In this document: positions 59,749 to 64,000 of the stretch, piece by piece
Position numbering within the stretch: the stretch's first letter is position 1
Layout: the number at the start of each line of letters is the position of its first letter
Assembly (NCBI GenBank): GCA_004335835.1
Contig: RWJK01000205.1
Coordinates: 34,321-98,320 of the forward strand
Source: Scenedesmus sp. ARA3
Lineage: Eukaryota; Chlorophyta; Chlorophyceae; Sphaeropleales; Scenedesmaceae
Length of the DNA stretch: 64,000 bases
Direction: 5' to 3'
The notes under the pieces: generated by a model
Databases searched by the model: none
Seen by the model: the letters and a program-made list of their open reading frames with translations, nothing else
Told to the model about the DNA's origin: nothing
Made by a program: the position numbers and the translations under genes

Positions 59749-62700
59749 ACTCCTGCAGTGCTGCTTCTGCAGCAGCTGCTGCATCTAGCACTGCTGTAGG
59801 TGATGCGCCGGCGGCGGCCGCTGCCCCCGCTGCTGCTGCTGCCCCCGCTGCTGCTGCTGCCTGCTTTGTTGTTGCTGCTGCCTTATGAGCTGGCTGTGCG
59901 GTGGATCCAGGCAGCATGGGGAAGTGCTGCTGATCAGCCAGAGCAGGTGCTGTCACAGCAGCAGCAGCAGCAGCGGCAGCAGCAGCAGCACTGCTGCCTG
60001 CCTTTGCAGCCATTGCAGCAAAGCTCCTACCAGCTGGCACTGCTGCTGCTGTATCTGCTGCTGCACCTCCTGTGCTGCTTGCTGCAGAGCCAGGTCTGCT
60101 CAGCGCTGCTGTTGCTGCTGTTGCTGCAGCGTGCGCCTGCAATGCAGCTACACTGCTGCTGCTCTCTGCTGCTACTGCTGCTGCTGCTGCTGCTGCTGTG
60201 CCGTTAGCGGCTGCGGGAGGCGGGTCTGCTGCTGCCGCCTGCTTCATCTTTGGAGCAAGGCGCTTGGTGATGGCCTGCACAGCCTCATACTCTGCAGCGC
60301 TGTGCCAGAATGCACAGCAGTGCTCAGGCATGCCTGCACGCGGCAGCACAGCAGCGGCAGCAGCGACATCAGCAGCAACAGTGTGTTTGCCTTGTGTGCG
60401 CTACCAGTCCATGCCTGTGACGTGTGCTGCTTGCACAACAACACGCTAGTGCAATAGCACGTGTCCTGTACCGTTGATGCCAAGCATTCCAAAGCGCAGC
60501 ACTGACAGCGCTGCATTGCATCATACAGGCACCACATAATACGCACCTCATAACCTACAAAACAGCTGCAAACCTGGCAAGCGCTGCAGTTGCTAGTGCA
60601 TATTGCCGCTACGAGCTGCTGCTGGGTCAGACCCACCCCCACCTGCTTCGCAGTTGACGCACTTGCCCCCCACCACACCCTCGCAGCGCTGGCGTTTGAA
60701 CTGCTCTGCAGCACCGGCCAGGCAGGCAGCAACACACACACAGGCAGTGCTGCTATCAGTAACACAGCCTGGACCACAGGTGTTGCTACAACACTCAGCA
60801 CTAGCAGGCGCGTGAATGCTTGCATTGTGCTACATTGCACCGTGACGTAACATGATGGCATCGCTGACATGTCAGCGCAAGGCAAGAGGATAGTACAAGG
60901 ACGGTACAGCGCTGCAGCCAAAATGTTCTAACTTTTCTTTAGGCGGCAACCACACTGCTGCCTTTGATGTGAAAGAATTTGACGCACCAGGGTTGTACAG
61001 GCTCTCCACGAGGCTGTGTGCGCTGCTGCAGTCAGCGCCAGCAGCGCAGCTGTAGTAGTGGCTGGCGTGGCTGCCCTCCCGCACTGCTGGCGGCACCTCC
61101 TTACACAGGGAGCCATGGTAGCACAGGCTGCCTGCCTTGATGGCGGGGCGCCGCACATCAAAGATGGGGGTGGTGATGTTTGGGCGGTACTGCGCAGCAG
61201 CAGAGAAGGGTTCAGCAGGAGATGCGGATGTTGTGGTTTGTGCTGTGAAGTGCGGCAATGCTGAGGATTGTGCGAGAACAACACCCTCTGCTGTTTGCAG
61301 CTGTCATCAGCAGCACTCATGGAAGCTCTGTGGCGCGATGCAATCAAACGTGCGAGGCACTACACCTCATGTTTATCACAGCAGAAACAGGTTGTCTACT
61401 GCTGAGAACAGGCGTGCTGACTGCACCAATTCGCAACTGCCCATGTTGCTGCTGCAACCTGCTTTCTCAAGCCTTGAAGCAGCAGGTTGCAGCAACAACA
61501 TTAGCAATGGCGACCCTCAAAGCTCCACCTAAAGCCTGCACTTGCAGGAAGTGGTAGCCAAGACAGCACTGAAAACAAGATGCAATGATGGCAATTCTGC
61601 AATGCAATCACACGCCTGGCTGCTACATATCGACAGCCATCAACTAGTGTGCTGACTGCAACCGCACCTGCCGGATGTAATAGCCGGGGCAGCACTCAAA
61701 GTACTATGCAAATGCAGATTGTCAAAACAACAATCACCCAACACACTCCTGGCTGCTGCAAGTGACAGCCCTCATCTGGCGCGCTGGCTGCAGCCGCAAC
61801 TGCAGGATGTGATAGCCGGGGCACCGCTCTACAACTATGCACAGGCAGGCTGTCTGAAATGCATTAACATTTACAGCTGCTAAAGCCGTCAGTGTGATGC
61901 ATGTCAAGGTGCCATCCTTATCCGCACCTGCAGGATGTGGTAGCCGGGGCAGCGCTCAAAGGCGTGCCGCAGCGGGCTCATGCAGCGGCTCAGCTTCCAG
62001 CCAGTTAGCATGAACTCCAGCTGCTGCTGCAGCGGCGCTGCTGCGGGCGGCGGCGCTACAGCTGGCGCCGCCTGCTGCTGCGCCAGCCAGCCAAACTGCG
62101 TCTGCAGGTCGATGCCTGGGGCCAGCTGCCACCTGGCTGTCACCTCCTCTAGCGCGTGAGCTTTTGAAAGCTTGTCCTGCAGGCGCACGCCGCGTGTGAA
62201 CAGTGTCCGCGTGTGTTATGCATTGTTCACAACTGCACAGCCAGAGTTCAATGTGGTGAGTTGAATGCCTGGTGGCTGCAGCTAGGCGTTACTTTTGTGT
62301 TGAGCCGGCAGCCCTGCAGCAAACCCAGCAGATTGTCTGGCCGTCGAGCTAATCAGCAAGGCAAGATGAGCCAGCAGCACAAGGTTGCCGCAGCTGCCAA
62401 GTGCAACCGGCATAGAAGCAGGTGGCGCCACATACAGCAGACCCAGCTGTTACCGCGCAGCTACAAAGAACTTCCAGAGCTGGCGCTGGGGTTATACACA
62501 CAGTAGCTGCCACCGCCGCCGCCGCTGCTGCTGCTGCTGCTGCTGGGTGACTCACTTGCAGCAGCTGCTCCAGTGCGTAGCAGGTGACGCCTCCCAGGTC
62601 AGGCGCCAGCTCAGGCTGCAGCGAAGATGACAGCAGCAGGATGTTGCCAGTCCATGCCAGCCGCTCTCGGTCTGTCGATGATAGTGTCTCCCGTATGATG

Positions 62701-62804
62701 GCATTGAAGAGCAGCTTGCCTGACTTGCTGGGGGCCATGACTGCGATGGTGTCGTCGTGCCAGGGGCGGATGCACAGCAGGCCTTCCGGCTTGAGGTCGG
62801 AGCT

Positions 62805-62841
<37 letters not shown>

Positions 62842-63066
62842 CAGCAGAAGCAGCAGCAGCAGCAGCAGGACATCAAGCAGCAGAATGAAATGACAACAAG
62901 TTGCATTTTGGCGTTTTTGTGCCAGAGCACTTCTTCAGCTGAGCGGGGCTCTTGCCGCACTGCTGGAGCAGCTCTTTTCCTGTCGACAAGTGACAAATGG
63001 CTGCAAACACAAGATACAATTTGCCATGAGGGCTGCATCTGTGAGCACCACAAGGCTCGCATGAGG

Positions 63067-63117
<51 letters not shown>

Positions 63118-63943
63118 AGGCACGCACATGTGGAAGCCGAAGATCTCGCTGAACAAGGCTGGGTTGGAGCTGAAGTAGGCGCTCATGATGCGCTTGTTCA
63201 GGTTCTTCATGGCAAAGCCCCCAAAGCCAACCTGCAGGCACAGCACAGCACAGCACAGCACAGCACAGCACAGCACAGCACAGCACAGCACAGCACAGCA
63301 CAGCACAGCACAGCACAGCACAGCACAGCACAGCACAGCACAGCACAGCACAGCACAGCCAAAGAGGTTTAACCAGCGAAAGTGACCAGTTCGCAAGCCA
63401 GGCTTAGCAGCTGGCAGTGGCACGTTCATACTTCTGGTGCTGGCAGCGCATCTGCAGTGCTTGCGAAAAGCGCTGTTGCGGTCAAGTGCTGAAAGGCTAG
63501 TCGATGCAGGTGCTTGGCAGCTGCGCTGTGGGACCGCTGAGACACCCCAATTGCAAGCTGGCGCCGCAAAGAAGCGCGGTAAGAGGATGATGCGTGCTGC
63601 AGTAAGCTTGCGGCTCTGCTGTGCGATGCGCCAACCTTGGAGCAGTACAACACAATCTGCAGACACAGCTTGCACCTCAGGCTGTTTCCTGCACAGTAAC
63701 AGTAATGCTTTTGGCAAGGCATTTGGACTTTGCATGTTCTTGCACCCACCTCATCCTCCTGCAGCTTGATGACCCGCAGCCTATGCTCCTTGAAGCGGCA
63801 CAGCCCCACTGCATACTCCTCCAAGCTGTATGCGGCAGGCACAACACTGGCCCTGAACACATTGTCCTTCAAGTCACGCAGCACCAGCCGTCGCTCTGCA
63901 AGAGCACGAGGGTCCTCTTGCTGCCTCTCTTTGGGCTTGGGCA

Positions 63944-63944
<1 letters not shown>
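51385..63944 (-). CDS. Giant CCCH zinc-finger / GYF / PAM2-like protein
   Basis: The predicted protein has 2,112 aa from 15 exons: 63944-63750, 63231-63128, 62802-62556, 62176-61928, 61189-60988, 60705-60643, 60333-59567, 59073-58130, 57809-56706, 55904-55712, 55238-55053, 54289-53527, 53309-53053, 52784-52363 and 52027-51385. All junctions keep phase. Residues 1-182 form an unrecognised domain. CCCH-type fingers follow (about 240-375): RCMSPLRHAFERCPGYH, YYSCAAGADCSSAHSLVE with a YNP step, then FKRQRCEG and CCAFWHSAAEYEA, resembling plant TZF/Unkempt arrays. A GYF domain (about 599-640) contains WYYVDPDQQIQGPFAPAELV. A PAM2-like motif, LNVNAAPYCP, lies at about 928-937. The rest is Ala/Ser/Gln-rich with islands (SKPLPLLYQLAWLGEKF, GLVWKHDADWIVFNSGL, AEFWGPGRQALQQYLLQNFL). 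An mRNA-binding, PABP-recruiting translation or decay regulator is inferred. A split into two genes is unlikely given phase. Confidence 0.75.
54565..55100 (-). repeat. Five-copy array of exon 11 end + donor (period 115-129 bp)
   Basis: The true exon 11 end (accttgcctgacgccaccca from 55051) is repeated downstream in the intron at 54928, 54813, 54684 and 54565. Most copies keep the GTGAG(A/G) donor context and the GTGAAGCCATGGGTGGCGTC-like or GCTGAAGCCCTGGGTGGCGT-like exon text. CTG tracts separate the copies. Confidence 0.9.
55416..55520 (-). repeat. Copy of exon 11 start in intron 10
   Basis: The first about 45 bases of exon 11 (tcgtgcttccacacaaggcc, from 55195) with its acceptor and the adjoining CAG tract are repeated 221 bp upstream in the gene's intron 10, with few mismatches. 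Confidence 0.85.
55881..56400 (-). repeat. Five-copy array of exon 10 start + acceptor
   Basis: The exon 10 start (gcaccatgcaccaggtcttc at 55881, acceptor at 55905) recurs in intron 9 at 55993, 56106, 56252 and about 56370. The spacing is 112, 113, 146 and about 118 bp. Copies decay with distance but keep a CTGCA acceptor-like end. Confidence 0.88.
59042..59260 (-). repeat. Duplicate of exon 8 start (GYF domain exon) in intron 7
   Basis: The exon 8 start and acceptor (caccacaccagctcagcggg from 59042) are repeated at 59205, offset by 163 bp, with matching flanking intron text (gcatgtttgg, then agaggga). The copy's acceptor has decayed from CTGCAG to TTGCAC-like. Confidence 0.85.
61540..61965 (-). 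repeat. Four-copy array of exon 4 end + donor (period 127-131 bp)
   Basis: The zinc-finger exon 4 end (ctgcaggatgtggtagccgg from 61928) is repeated downstream in intron 4 at 61800, 61669 and 61542. Similarity drops with distance. Intervening intron text is also shared, so the unit spans the exon/intron boundary. Confidence 0.9.
62806..62846 (+). repeat. CAG tract at exon 3 acceptor (sense CTG)
   Basis: About 13 CAG-type units on the plus strand immediately precede, in transcription order, the acceptor of exon 3 (exon starts at 62802). Confidence 0.9.
63070..63117 (+). repeat. (CTG)16 tract just after exon 2 donor (sense CAG)
   Basis: Sixteen CTG units on the plus strand begin 10 bp downstream of the exon 2 donor (GT at 63127). 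They are complementary to the tract at the other end of the same intron (62806-62846). Confidence 0.92.
63239..63359 (+). repeat. (CAGCA)24 pentanucleotide microsatellite in intron 1
   Basis: About 24 near-perfect copies of cagca abut the CTGCAG acceptor of exon 2. On the sense strand it reads TGCTG repeats. Confidence 0.95.

Positions 63945-64000
<56 letters not shown>
63945..64000 (+). repeat. (CTG)n tract in the 5' leader, runs off the window
   Basis: At least 18 CTG units on the plus strand (AGC/CAG on the sense strand) start one base upstream of the giant gene's ATG and continue to the window edge. If transcribed, the leader ends in a CAG-repeat run. An upstream extension of the frame would encode poly-Gln, poly-Ala or poly-Ser, so the true start could lie further upstream. 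Confidence 0.85.

Overview
The window is nuclear DNA of a green alga. Genes are intron-rich with GT/AG introns, CTG/CAG trinucleotide repeats run through introns and coding exons, proteins carry long Gln/Ala/Ser tracts, and the recognisable families are plant-type (a chloroplast MenA/ABC4 prenyltransferase, an EDR2-like PH-START-DUF1336 protein, a VIT iron transporter). Candidate TGTAA polyadenylation signals follow several genes, as in Chlorophyta. A sphaeroplealean such as a Scenedesmaceae member is my best guess, but it is inference. No rRNA, tRNA, CRISPR array or intact transposon was recognised. Two short assembly gaps are present (6079-6139 and 21269-21279).

Layout. Plus strand, left: the 3' end of a FemAB/GNAT-like acyltransferase (1-1493), an F-box/ankyrin protein with a poly-Q tail (2898-8229), and a membrane-anchored coiled-coil protein (11427-13763). 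Minus strand, 17-34 kb: a VIT/CCC1 iron transporter (17060-19227), a MenA/ABC4 phytyltransferase for phylloquinone synthesis (20718-23420), the ribosome biogenesis factor RPF1 (23865-27566) and an SVOP/NiaP-like MFS transporter (28625-34253). Minus strand, 35-44 kb: a giant EDR2-like lipid-binding protein (35422-44249). It is divergent, across about 400 bp, from a small all-helical coiled-coil gene on the plus strand (44646-47521). Minus strand, right: a secreted Cys-rich protein (49549-50718) and a 15-exon gene filling 51385-63944. That last gene encodes a predicted 2,112-aa protein with tandem CCCH zinc fingers, a GYF domain and a PAM2-like motif.

I rebuilt gene models by hand from splice sites. 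The main models keep reading phase across every junction, which is the main support for them (15 of 15 exons in both giant genes, 13 of 13 in the MFS gene). The genes look like unrelated housekeeping and signalling genes, not a pathway cluster.

The most unusual signal is in the introns. First, exon ends together with their splice sites have been copied in tandem, mostly with a 100-130 bp period, into the adjoining introns of at least three and possibly four genes. These copies form graded arrays of decaying pseudo-exon ends. Second, sense-strand CAG repeats tend to lie just after 5' splice sites and CTG repeats just before 3' splice sites, so many introns could fold into a CAG:CTG stem. The zinc finger-GYF-PAM2 protein is the most interesting protein, since I do not recognise that domain combination as an established family.
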